The notes below the pieces were generated by a model. That model ran no database searches and was not told where the DNA came from. It saw only the letters and a program-made list of their open reading frames with translations. From the NCBI GenBank assembly GCA_020635565.1, contig JACJZN010000007.1, forward strand, positions 721,065 to 785,064: DNA of 64,000 nt. The letters are read 5' to 3'. The DNA is from Flavobacteriales bacterium (GTDB taxonomy: Bacteria > Bacteroidota > Bacteroidia > Flavobacteriales_D > Parvicellaceae). The position numbers and the translations under genes are program-made. Below, in pieces: positions 19,345 to 27,617 of the stretch. Within the stretch, counting starts at the first letter, position 1. Each line of letters starts with the position of its first letter.

Positions 19345-19377
19345 CAAAAAAAAGACCCTAAATCAGGGTCTTTTTAT
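19345..19377 (-). terminator. Rho-independent terminator after the RsbW-like gene
   Basis: Stem of 9 bp (19351-19359 with 19365-19373), 5-base loop, with a run of eight T on the minus strand. It separates the ATPase/DUF4175 pair from the giant surface protein downstream. Confidence 0.85.
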
Positions 19378-19392
19378 AATGTTTTCGAAATG

Positions 19393-19812
19393 TTAATTTA
19401 GATTGAAGATCAACTCCACCTTTCTACCTTCATCTTCGAAGTTAATTTCGTCCGCCAGATTTTTCATTAAGAAAATACCTCTGCCATTCGGTTTTTCGAG
19501 ATTTTCTGGAGAAGTGGGATCTGGAAGGTTGTTGAAATCGAAGCCTGGTCCTTCATCAACGACAATGAAACGGATTTGTGTTTCAGTTCTGTCAAACTCT
19601 ACTTTGGTTAATTTGTCCGGATTTAATCCATTTCCATGGTGAATAGCATTGTTCACAGCTTCGGTCATTGCGATCAGAATATTGCCATAATGATCTTCAC
19701 CTACTTTATGCTCTTCACAGACAGAGTCTATTAACTTTTCTACTAAATGAATGTTCTCTGCTTTTGATGGGAAGTCGATCGAGTGCATAATTGGTAGTAA
19801 ATCTGTTGCCAT
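19393..19812 (-). CDS. RsbW-like ATP-binding protein (anti-sigma factor kinase family)
   Basis: Small GHKL ATPase of 139 residues. The N box (MTEAVNNAIHHGN), the G1 box (VVDEGPGFDFNNLPDP) and the G2 region (GRGIFLMKNLADEINF) are complete, so it should bind ATP. The family includes serine kinases that phosphorylate anti-sigma-factor antagonists. It starts 24 bases after the DUF4175 gene; this pairing is common in the phylum. A SpoIIE phosphatase that could act in the opposite direction is encoded at 5496, but no sigma factor or STAS-domain partner is in view, so the pathway is not established. Confidence 0.88.
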   Translation of the reverse strand: MATDLLPIMHSIDFPSKAENIHLVEKLIDSVCEEHKVGEDHYGNILIAMTEAVNNAIHHGNGLNPDKLTKVEFDRTETQIRFIVVDEGPGFDFNNLPDPTSPENLEKPNGRGIFLMKNLADEINFEDEGRKVELIFNLN

Positions 19813-19836
19813 AGGTTAATACGTTAAAACAAAGAG

Positions 19837-22800
19837 TTATCGATTTATCTGTTCAAAGTACTCGTTTACTTTGTTTTTATAATAAGGTTTCAAAGAAGGT
19901 GGAATAGTTTTTAACAATTCTAATTCCTTCTCTTTCTCCTCCTTATACTTTAAATATTCGGTAGGGTTACTATAATCTTGATTTATTGCTTCGTTTGATT
20001 TTCTTTTTTCATCCATGTCCTGTTCGCGAGCGGCTTTCTCATGCTCCAGCAATCTGGTCATGATATCTTTTTGGCGGTACAGGGTCTGGTCGGTGATCTT
20101 ACCATTAATGATATCTTCTTCAACTTTTTCCATGTCCTTCACAATTTCTTTTAATCCGTTGCCAGCACCAGAACCATCTTGATTTAGTTCCTGAGATAGT
20201 TCCTGTATTTGCTTTCTTAGTGCAGCCTGTTGAGCAGCCATTTGAGCTAATTCTTTACTCATCTGCTGTCCGCCAGGTTTGTCTCCGGGTTGATTGCCCA
20301 TACCTTCACTTCCTTGTTCTCCATCTTTTTTACCACCTGGATTTTTACCTTTTTCCATCGCCTCTTTCATTTTCTGCATCTGTTCCTCCAACTGTTTTTG
20401 CATTTGCTTCATACTCATCGGACTAGGTTTTCCACCCGGGGAACCGCTACCTCCAGGTTTGTTACATTGCCCACTTCCTGGTTTTGAATTTGCCATTTGC
20501 TGCTGCATTTGCTGAATAGCTTCATCGAATAGCAATGCCAAATTATTTACAGATGTCATCACATATTGTTGCTTTGCCATCGTCATTGGAGTTTGACGTT
20601 CAGTAATATATTTCATTGTCTCTTCGAGATTTGAATTCATCGCAGCAACCTCTTTATTGATGTAAGGACTTAGTTGAAGAATTCGTTTACTTAACGCAAA
20701 TAATGAATCTTCTAATAATCTGGCATCATCATTCAATTTACGTTGATCCTGACCAAGCTTGACATATTTTGGATCACGATTATTTAAGCCAAGAAACTGA
20801 TTCATCACATCTTCTTGTTCGAATGAAAAATCAATGAGGTTTTCCAGTAATTGACGCAATGCATCCATGTCTTCCTGAGCAGACTGAGCCTCACTTGCCG
20901 CTTGAGAATCCTTCATTTTCTGAGACATTTCTTTCATCTTGTCTGCCGCATTCTGTTGGGATTCACTCGCTTTCTTGTTCTTTTTTTCTCCTAGTTCATT
21001 CTGGCTATTCTGCATTTCTTGATTGATATCCTGCTCCTCCTGTTCTGTGTCTGCCATCTCATTTGGGTCTTCAAGTTCTTCATTCAATTTCTCTAACTCA
21101 TCGATCTCCTGTTGCAGTTTTTCGAATTCCTTGTCAATCTCCTCTTGTTCTTTGTTTAGCTCAAAATTCGATTTTTCCTTATCCTTGGTTTCTTCGGATA
21201 GTTTTTCTTGTTTTTCTGCTAATTCGTCTAGTTGTCTGGTGATCTCTTCATGCTTCTGCTCAAATTCAAACTGCTTGAATTGTTCCAATGCTCTGTCTAA
21301 TTCCTTGTTGATCTCTTCCTGAGACATTTGGATTTGATCCATTTTATTGAGCAACTGATCTTTGTTCATTTGCTCCATTAACTTTTGCAACTCTTTATAA
21401 AGTTCTTTCATCTCATCATTCATGAGTTCTTCAAAGAGTTTGTTGATCATTTCCTGTTTTTCCAGAATTTCTTGGCTCTGTTGATTAAACTGGTTGTTTT
21501 GTTTTTGGTTTTCCAGGTTGTTTTGTTGCAGTTTTTCTAGATTTTGCTGTAAGTTTTGTTGATTCTGCAAAAATTGCTCGATCTTATTTTTGTCTTGCCA
21601 ATCAGGTTTTTCCTTTTCAAGAAGCGATTTTTTTATCTCATCCAATTCTTGTTTCAATTTCTCAGCCTCTTCCATGCTTTTCTCTAGATCGTCCTTGATC
21701 TCATCACCAGCTTTGTCAGATTGATCCATTAATTCTTGCAGGGTAGGAGCTTTGTATTCCTTCGAAAGGCTTTTCGTTGATTTATTTCCATTAATCCCAT
21801 CATTGTCCCAAACTTGAAAAAAGTAGGATACCGTTTCACCTGGTTGTAATCCTAGTTGTGAAAGATCAATAAAATGGAAGAATTGGTCAGAATTAAATGC
21901 TTTACTAACATTCAGTGGATCAGATTTCGATTCTCTAACTTTTCCATCAGGACTAATGATCTGATATTGGAAATGCAGTTTGCTGAACCCGTAATCATCT
22001 GAAATATCTCCATTGAAGTAATGAATAAAACTATTTGCTGAGTCCATTTTTTCATTTACTTGGATCGAAGGATATTTATCCTTTGTTACTGTTATAAAGT
22101 AATTGATAGAGTCCTTGCCAGAGGTGAATTCATTACTTGTAGAAATCGAGTAATTGGCATTGTCAAAGAATTGGTTAACAGTTTCAAAACTATTCAATCC
22201 TTTTGGTTCCAACAGAAGTAAGCTATCTCCTAAATGAAATGAGACTAGGTTTGTATTTTTTGTGTTGAATTTCCACAGAACCTGCGTTCCTTCGGGAAGG
22301 ACAAGGTCACCAATATTCTTTAGTTTTTCATTTTTTAGTTGTGTATAGGCAGGGTATACCAGTTCAACATCAAAACCGAGTAAGGATGGTTTGGGAATAG
22401 TCTTCAAAGAATAGATATCGGATGTGACTGATTGTGCACTGATCACAAAATCCTGATTTTCCTGAACATTTCTGAATTCATAAGTAAATTCCTTGGCACT
22501 GACTTTTTTCATTTTATGATCAACTCCGTCAATAGAAATGTATACAGTTTCAGGTACATACTTTTTGTCATCGATCAAAATTTTCAATTCAAAATCCTCT
22601 TGTTCGATCACACTAAGGTCATCATTCATCACTATGAAATCAAAAGGGATCTCTTCTTCATCAATGATGGTACTACTGTAATTCATAAAACGCTCGGTAC
22701 CGTCTGTGATAATCTCTTTTTTAACAAGGTATATTCCCAGAAAAACCAGGACGGGAATAAGTAAGAATTTTACATATTTCCGATTCTCTCCTAGGTCAAT

Positions 22801-23244
22801 TGCAGCAGTAAAAGGAAGTGGTTTGAGTTGTTCAATTCTTTGGTTGACTGATGCAGTAACAAGTTCAAGATGAGAAGACTGAACGGCTTGATTAGAATTG
22901 TAGAGTTGTAAAGTGTTCAGGATCTTGTCTTTTACGTCACCAAAGTGATCTCCTACCATTCTCGCAGCTTCTTCATGGGTCAGTGATCTGCCAATTTTAC
23001 TCAGTTGGAGCAGTGGCCAAAGAATGTTAAGGACGAAAACACCTAGAGTCGTACAAACGAAAGCGTAAAATAGTATTGTTCTACCAGAGCTTTTGAATTT
23101 TCCAAAATAGTCTATCAATAAGATAAATAAGAAGAATGAAGCTAATAAAGCGAGAGAATAGATTATACCTCTAATCAGTTTGTTCGTATAATATTTACGA
23201 ATAAACTGCTCTAATTTCTCTATGAGTTGATCCATTCCTTTCAT
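19837..23244 (-). CDS. DUF4175-type membrane protein with long coiled coil
   Basis: Membrane protein of 1135 residues, known only as the DUF4175 family. Two membrane segments at about 25-45 and 60-80 and a third near 160 are followed by a periplasmic beta-rich domain (about 200-520), then a very long helical region (520-900) dominated by Gln, Glu, Lys and Asn that must form coiled coil. A Gly/Pro-rich stretch (GQCNKPGGSGSPGGKPSPMS, about 955-1035) precedes a last helical part. ATG at 23244 is taken; ATG at 23235 (MDQLIEKLE) is equally plausible. The function is unknown; the ATPase gene follows after 24 bases. Confidence 0.85.
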   Translation of the reverse strand: MKGMDQLIEKLEQFIRKYYTNKLIRGIIYSLALLASFFLFILLIDYFGKFKSSGRTILFYAFVCTTLGVFVLNILWPLLQLSKIGRSLTHEEAARMVGDHFGDVKDKILNTLQLYNSNQAVQSSHLELVTASVNQRIEQLKPLPFTAAIDLGENRKYVKFLLIPVLVFLGIYLVKKEIITDGTERFMNYSSTIIDEEEIPFDFIVMNDDLSVIEQEDFELKILIDDKKYVPETVYISIDGVDHKMKKVSAKEFTYEFRNVQENQDFVISAQSVTSDIYSLKTIPKPSLLGFDVELVYPAYTQLKNEKLKNIGDLVLPEGTQVLWKFNTKNTNLVSFHLGDSLLLLEPKGLNSFETVNQFFDNANYSISTSNEFTSGKDSINYFITVTKDKYPSIQVNEKMDSANSFIHYFNGDISDDYGFSKLHFQYQIISPDGKVRESKSDPLNVSKAFNSDQFFHFIDLSQLGLQPGETVSYFFQVWDNDGINGNKSTKSLSKEYKAPTLQELMDQSDKAGDEIKDDLEKSMEEAEKLKQELDEIKKSLLEKEKPDWQDKNKIEQFLQNQQNLQQNLEKLQQNNLENQKQNNQFNQQSQEILEKQEMINKLFEELMNDEMKELYKELQKLMEQMNKDQLLNKMDQIQMSQEEINKELDRALEQFKQFEFEQKHEEITRQLDELAEKQEKLSEETKDKEKSNFELNKEQEEIDKEFEKLQQEIDELEKLNEELEDPNEMADTEQEEQDINQEMQNSQNELGEKKNKKASESQQNAADKMKEMSQKMKDSQAASEAQSAQEDMDALRQLLENLIDFSFEQEDVMNQFLGLNNRDPKYVKLGQDQRKLNDDARLLEDSLFALSKRILQLSPYINKEVAAMNSNLEETMKYITERQTPMTMAKQQYVMTSVNNLALLFDEAIQQMQQQMANSKPGSGQCNKPGGSGSPGGKPSPMSMKQMQKQLEEQMQKMKEAMEKGKNPGGKKDGEQGSEGMGNQPGDKPGGQQMSKELAQMAAQQAALRKQIQELSQELNQDGSGAGNGLKEIVKDMEKVEEDIINGKITDQTLYRQKDIMTRLLEHEKAAREQDMDEKRKSNEAINQDYSNPTEYLKYKEEKEKELELLKTIPPSLKPYYKNKVNEYFEQINR

Positions 23245-23427
23245 TAGGGACTAAAGTTACTAAAATCTAATAGCTCCTGACAATATCCATGCCTTTTAAT
23301 AAAGTTCATGTTAACCTTGAAAAGGTTCAATCATATAACGAAAAAAAGTAGAATAAGTTGCTACCATATCGGAGTAAAGACAAAGTTCACTAACTTTGGA
23401 ATACGATTTGATGAGTACAGAATTAAA

Positions 23428-23877
23428 ATGAATATTATGAGAGTATTTCTATTGATCTTCGGATTTATCATGATGAGTGGAATGAGTCAGGTAAAATCTC
23501 AAACAGTTATTACTTGGGAAGTGTTGAAAGATGTGGAGTTTGTTGAAGTGTGGTCTGAGGAATTTCAGGCGGTATATATGGTTCCGAAGTTTGGAAGTAA
23601 AGTAAAAAGTCTGGATGGAAAGCAAGTGCAGATCAGAGGATATGTGATACCTGTTGATGTGCTGGCGGACTATTATGTGCTATCTGCGAATCCGTATTCA
23701 AGTTGTTTTTTCTGTGGTCAGGCTGGTCCTGAATCTGTTATGGAGATCCAATTGTCTAAACAATATGACGGACTTAGAATGGATAAGATTATAACTGTAA
23801 AAGGAAAGCTACGATTAAATGCAGATGATATCCTCCAGTTGAATTATATTCTGGAAGATGCTGAAGTGATTGAATAG
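23428..23877 (+). CDS. Secreted conserved protein with CFFCGQAGPES motif (paralog 1 of 3)
   Basis: Exported protein of about 149 residues. ATG at 23428 is chosen because it opens a signal peptide (MRVFLLIFGFIMMSGMSQ, cleavage near SQT); the upstream open frame has no family resemblance. The mature part begins ITWEVLKDVEFVE, contains SLDGKQVQIRGYVIPVD, and then SSCFFCGQAGPESVMEI with two cysteines spaced CxxC. It ends LNADDILQLNYILEDAEVIE. The layout resembles DUF3299-like beta-barrel proteins (LDGK..I.GY..P.D); function unknown. A CxxC could bind metal or be redox-active. It is the first of three tandem diverged copies and nearly touches the second. Confidence 0.8.
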   Translation: MNIMRVFLLIFGFIMMSGMSQVKSQTVITWEVLKDVEFVEVWSEEFQAVYMVPKFGSKVKSLDGKQVQIRGYVIPVDVLADYYVLSANPYSSCFFCGQAGPESVMEIQLSKQYDGLRMDKIITVKGKLRLNADDILQLNYILEDAEVIE

Positions 23878-23884
23878 TATTTAC

Positions 23885-24310
23885 ATGCGCAGTATCTTCA
23901 TAATGCTAGGGTTGTTTTTTGTTGCTAATATTTATACTCAAACTCCGGTAAAGACGAAGGATCTGTTAACTGAACATCAGGAAGAATGGAGTGAGGAATT
24001 TCAAGCGATCCTTAAAAAACCTGTTTTCAATGATTATCAAAAATCTTTAGATGGCAAACTGATAGAAATTGATCTATTGGTAAGTGAATTGGATAGTGCG
24101 GTCTATATTGGGGGATCTATTTGCTTGAAAGATTACAATTGGTATTATTCAATTGATCCAGTGTTTGTTGAATTGGAGTTGAAAGATTCACCAACCAAAT
24201 TCAGTTGTAAAAAGAAAAGTACCATAACTGGTGTATTGAAACTTAATGAAGAAGATGTTTTAAGACTTGACTACATTCTTTTAGATGCTGAGATCGTTAA
24301 AGAACGTTAG
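23885..24310 (+). CDS. Secreted conserved protein (paralog 2 of 3)
   Basis: Related to the gene before it: EEWSEEFQAI, KSLDGKLIEIDLLVSEL and the end LNEEDVLRLDYILLDAEIV align along the length, but the CFFCGQ motif is missing. ATG at 23885 opens a signal peptide (MRSIFIMLGLFFVANIYTQ). TTG at 23870 would overlap paralog 1 by 8 bases and is an alternative start. Function unknown. Close spacing indicates one transcript with paralog 1. Confidence 0.75.
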   Translation: MRSIFIMLGLFFVANIYTQTPVKTKDLLTEHQEEWSEEFQAILKKPVFNDYQKSLDGKLIEIDLLVSELDSAVYIGGSICLKDYNWYYSIDPVFVELELKDSPTKFSCKKKSTITGVLKLNEEDVLRLDYILLDAEIVKER

Positions 24311-24397
24311 TAAATGATAAACGGCATGTTTGTTGTGATAAACTTCGTAACTAAAATTATTTCAATCCGTTCAACAACTACTTAAATAGATTTGACT

Positions 24398-24850
24398 ATG
24401 AAAAATATCTATGCATTGCTGTTTATAATGCTCTCATTTTCTTTTTTTGGACAAGAGGAAATTCCCGAAATTAGTTGGGATGATTTGGTGATAAAAGATT
24501 TTGAAGAGGCAACAAGCGAAACTGGAGGTACGTTCAAAAAGGCTGTGTTGACAAAAGAGCAGAAAGCTTTAGATGGAACGAAAATAATTATGGCTGGGAA
24601 CTACCACGTTCTGGATAATTTTGGAAGTAAAACATATCTTCTCTCACGTGAAGAGATCATCATGCATCCTATGCAGAGAGATGAAGTAATTCGGTTAAAA
24701 ATGGACAAAGATCCTGAAATCTATTTCGGGAGAAAATTGAAGATTTCAGGTGTTTTACACATAGATACTGATCCAGAGGCTGAAACGATCTACTACATCA
24801 CAGATGTGAAAAAAGTTAAGAATACTGGAAAGATAGAAGGAGAGGACTAA
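24398..24850 (+). CDS. Secreted conserved protein (paralog 3 of 3)
   Basis: Third copy of the family. After a signal peptide (1-18, SFFGQ) it shows ISWDDLVIKDFEEA, KALDGTKIIMAGNYHVLD and the C-terminal ISGVLHIDTDPEAETIYYITDVKKV, clearly matching the other two in order but lacking CxxC. ATG at 24398 is preferred to TTG at 24392. It lies 87 bases after paralog 2 and its stop overlaps the thiL stop by 4 bases on the other strand. Function unknown. Confidence 0.75.
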   Translation: MKNIYALLFIMLSFSFFGQEEIPEISWDDLVIKDFEEATSETGGTFKKAVLTKEQKALDGTKIIMAGNYHVLDNFGSKTYLLSREEIIMHPMQRDEVIRLKMDKDPEIYFGRKLKISGVLHIDTDPEAETIYYITDVKKVKNTGKIEGED

Positions 24851-25893
24851 TCTTTGTCTTGATCATCAAAACTATTCCATCCTTGAGCTTTGAGAGGAGT
24901 TACGCTACCTCCTGAAGTTATAAGATTTACGCCATGGCTGGCATCGGTCATATGTCCAATCACAGTCCAATGCGGATTGCCTTTAATCTTATCGAAATCA
25001 CTTTGAGAGATTGTAAATAACAACTCGTAATCTTCTCCTCCACTTAAAGCGCAAACAGTTGGATCCATGTCAAACTCTCGTACAACTTTATATGTCATTG
25101 GGTCGATTGGGATTTTTTCTTCATAAAGGCTGCAGCCCAAATTGCTTTGTTTGCAAATGTGATGTATCTCTGAGGCAAGTCCATCTGAAACATCAATCAT
25201 GCTTGAAGGTTTTACCCCTAGTTCTGATAAGAATTGGATTACATCCTTTCTAGCCTCGGGTTTAAGTTGTCTTTCCAGAACATAATCATATCCTTCCAAT
25301 TCAGGTTGCATATTAGGATTTACTTTCCAAACCTCTTTCTCCCTTTGTAATAGATTCAGTCCTGCATATGCACCACCCAAATCTCCAGATACTACCAATA
25401 GATCGTGTTCTTTAGCACCATTTCTGTAAACGATATCTTCTTCTTTAGCTTCTCCTAATGCGGTGATACTAATGATTAATCCTTTAAGAGATGAAGTGGT
25501 GTCTCCTCCTATAATATCTACTCCGTAAAAATTAGCAGCATGGATCATGCCTTCGTAGATGTCGGCTATAGCTTCCACGCTATACTTACTAGAGATTGCG
25601 AGAGAAACAGTAATCTGACGTGGCTGAGCATTCATTGCGTAGATGTCGCTTAAATTTACTGCAACTGCTTTATATCCCAAATGCTTCAAAGGGGTGAAGA
25701 CCATATCAAAGTGAACACCTTCCACTAACATGTCTGTAGAGACAACTGTTTTTCGATTTTCATGATCGATGACAGCAGCGTCATCTCCAATGCCCTTTAG
25801 CGTGCTTGAGTGGTGGATTTTTACATTCTGAGTAAGATACTCTATCAGTTTAAACTCTCCCAGATCCTTTAGTTGGTTGTACTTTTCTGCCAT
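24847..25893 (-). CDS. thiL: Thiamine-monophosphate kinase
   Basis: Phosphorylates thiamine monophosphate to thiamine diphosphate, the last step of cofactor synthesis. Motifs of the ThiL/PurM fold are intact: LGEFKLIEYL at the start, the GIGDDAAVI nucleotide and magnesium site, STDMLVEGVHFD, the AVNLSDIYAMNAQP segment, GGDTTSS, MIDVSDGLASEIHHI and LSGGEDYELLFT. Length 348 is normal. It lies downstream of tig but is separated from it by a terminator, so it may have its own promoter. Confidence 0.95.
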   Translation of the reverse strand: MAEKYNQLKDLGEFKLIEYLTQNVKIHHSSTLKGIGDDAAVIDHENRKTVVSTDMLVEGVHFDMVFTPLKHLGYKAVAVNLSDIYAMNAQPRQITVSLAISSKYSVEAIADIYEGMIHAANFYGVDIIGGDTTSSLKGLIISITALGEAKEEDIVYRNGAKEHDLLVVSGDLGGAYAGLNLLQREKEVWKVNPNMQPELEGYDYVLERQLKPEARKDVIQFLSELGVKPSSMIDVSDGLASEIHHICKQSNLGCSLYEEKIPIDPMTYKVVREFDMDPTVCALSGGEDYELLFTISQSDFDKIKGNPHWTVIGHMTDASHGVNLITSGGSVTPLKAQGWNSFDDQDKD

Positions 25894-25904
25894 GATTGTG
25901 AGTT

Positions 25905-25937
25905 AACAAAAAAGGTACGCATTGGCGTACCTTTTAA
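25905..25937 (-). terminator. Rho-independent terminator after tig
   Basis: Stem of 11 bp (25910-25920 with 25925-25935) with a 4-base loop and a T-run on the minus strand, between the end of tig and the start of thiL. Confidence 0.85.
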
Positions 25938-25955
25938 AGATGTTGAAATCAATTC

Positions 25956-27314
25956 TTAGTTCTTTTGAGCTTCTTTCACGAAATCATCATATGATAATTC
26001 TTTTTCCTGAAGCTTAACTGTATTTTTAAGGAAGTTAATCACCTTTAGATCATATAACTGCTCAAACAACTTTTGAGCTTCCTCTCTGTTTTCAAGTACT
26101 TTTCTAGCATTAGCAGTAAGTTCTTCATCTACTGGTACCATCATTCCATATTGGGCGTACTGATTTCCCAATAAATTTTTGGTGTGATTAAGAACCTCTT
26201 CAAAATCAACTTTGATATCGTTATCCTTTATGATTCTGTTTTCGACTAACTGCCACTTTAATGAATTCGCATATTGATCGTATTCTTTCTCGACATCGTC
26301 CATAGTGATTTCATCCTTGCTGCTTGAAAGAATCCATTTCTTTAAGAATTCATTTGGAAGATCTAATTTCAGATTTTCTAGAGTGATATCAGCAAAATCT
26401 CTTTTAAATAATCGATCGCTATCTTGAGCAAACATTTGACTCAATTCATTTGCGATCTTTTCTCTCATTGCATCAACGCCTTCAACGTTCCCTTCTCCGT
26501 ATACTTTGTCGATCAATTCTTGGTTCAGCTCAGCTGGTTCCATTCTTTTGATCTCAGTAACTTTTAATTCAACATTGTTCTTATAGGCAGTTGCTTGCTC
26601 TTTAGATATTCCTAACATTGCTCCCATATCAGCAGCACCTCTCGAAATTGATTTAGGGTCAAGAATGATAACGTCTCCTGTTTTAACACCTGTCAATTTC
26701 TTTTTCATTTTAGCATCTTCTAAAAACTCTATAGCAACAGTTGAATTGTGTTCGAAACCTCCTTCTACTGCTTTGTCGTTTTCATCAAGTTCTGTGAATG
26801 TAGCCCAGATCATGTCTTTGGCTTCGCTCTTGTCAGCTGGAACAAGCTTTCCGTATCTTCTCGCGAAGTCTTCGATCTGTTTGTCAACCAATTCGTCATC
26901 AACTTTTACTTTGTTGAACGGGTATTTAGTCTTACCATCCAATTTAAGGTCAAACTCAGGAGCAAGTCCTATTTCGAAAGAGAACTCCATGTCAGAAGGG
27001 TTTTTCCAATCGATATCCTGACTGTCATCAGCTTTCGGAAGTGGGTTTCCTAAAATATTCAATTCATTCGCTTTGATATGATCTTGAAGAGCTTGATTTA
27101 GTAATTTATCAATTTCTTCAGCTAAGATTGACGGTCCGTATTTTTTCTTAACAACAGCAGAAGGAACCTGACCCGGTCTAAAACCAGGCATTTGAATTTG
27201 CTTACGATACTTTTTGATAGAACCTTCGTAGTTCTCAATGTAATCTTCCTTTGCAATCTTGATTGTTAGGACCGCATTCAATGCATCAATTTTGTTTTCT
27301 AAAACGTTCATCAT
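25956..27314 (-). CDS. tig: Trigger factor (ribosome-associated chaperone)
   Basis: Binds the ribosome exit tunnel and shields nascent chains. The N-terminal ribosome-binding region carries the signature MPGFRPGQVPSAVVKKKYG (about residues 42-60), matching the GFRxGxxP motif. A divergent FKBP-like middle domain follows (about 150-240), then the helical C-terminal chaperone domain. Length 452 is normal for the phylum. Two adjacent ATGs (27314 and 27311) are both possible starts. The gene lies 126 bases downstream of tRNA-Leu on the same strand, with a set of hairpins between. Confidence 0.95.
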   Translation of the reverse strand: MMNVLENKIDALNAVLTIKIAKEDYIENYEGSIKKYRKQIQMPGFRPGQVPSAVVKKKYGPSILAEEIDKLLNQALQDHIKANELNILGNPLPKADDSQDIDWKNPSDMEFSFEIGLAPEFDLKLDGKTKYPFNKVKVDDELVDKQIEDFARRYGKLVPADKSEAKDMIWATFTELDENDKAVEGGFEHNSTVAIEFLEDAKMKKKLTGVKTGDVIILDPKSISRGAADMGAMLGISKEQATAYKNNVELKVTEIKRMEPAELNQELIDKVYGEGNVEGVDAMREKIANELSQMFAQDSDRLFKRDFADITLENLKLDLPNEFLKKWILSSSKDEITMDDVEKEYDQYANSLKWQLVENRIIKDNDIKVDFEEVLNHTKNLLGNQYAQYGMMVPVDEELTANARKVLENREEAQKLFEQLYDLKVINFLKNTVKLQEKELSYDDFVKEAQKN

Positions 27315-27352
27315 TAACGAATTTACTTGTTTTGGGATAACCCTGATTTAAA

Positions 27353-27384
27353 TAAAAAATGGCATCACGCGGTGGCGTGACACC
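27353..27384 (-). terminator. Terminator-like hairpin between tRNA-Leu and tig
   Basis: On the minus strand a 10-bp stem with two G-T pairs (27361-27370 with 27375-27384, loop of 4) is followed by a T-run (27354-27360). It would end the tRNA transcript before tig. Its 5' arm can instead pair with 27395-27405, which would exclude this stem. Confidence 0.6.
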
Positions 27385-27406
27385 ATTAAACTTTTGGTGT
27401 GTCACC

Positions 27407-27427
27407 GTTGAATAAAAATGATTCAAC
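27407..27427 (-). other. Hairpin just downstream of tRNA-Leu
   Basis: Perfect 7-bp inverted repeat (27407-27413 with 27421-27427), 7-base loop, 13 bases past the tRNA 3' end. It may mark the 3' trailer for processing; it has no T-run of its own. Confidence 0.5.
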
Positions 27428-27440
27428 AGTACTTCAATTT

Positions 27441-27525
27441 TGGTGCGGATGGAGGGAGTCGAACCCACACACCTTGCGGCACTAGATCCTAAGTCTAGCG
27501 TGTCTACCAATTTCACCACATCCGC
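27441..27525 (-). tRNA. tRNA-Leu (anticodon TAG)
   Basis: Class II tRNA of 85 nt with the CCA end encoded (27441-27443). The acceptor stem pairs 27519-27525 with 27445-27451. The anticodon arm is CTAGA-CTTAGGA-style with TAG in the loop, there is a long variable arm, and the T loop contains GGGTTCGACTCCC. The TAG anticodon reads CUA and related Leu codons. Confidence 0.95.
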
Positions 27526-27617
27526 CTAATTTTTAGCTCGTCTGCCAAAAACGGATTGCAAAGATACTTCTTTTTTTGATTTTGCAAATTCCCGAGCCAA
27601 AAATTTTAAATCTTTAA

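Noticed and set aside
21023..21322. Serine/cysteine-rich open frame on the plus strand
   Set aside because: It is the reverse strand of the Glu/Gln/Lys coiled coil of the DUF4175 protein.
23308..23427. Upstream extension of the first paralog (40 residues)
   Set aside because: It lacks family resemblance and would bury the signal peptide that starts at 23428.
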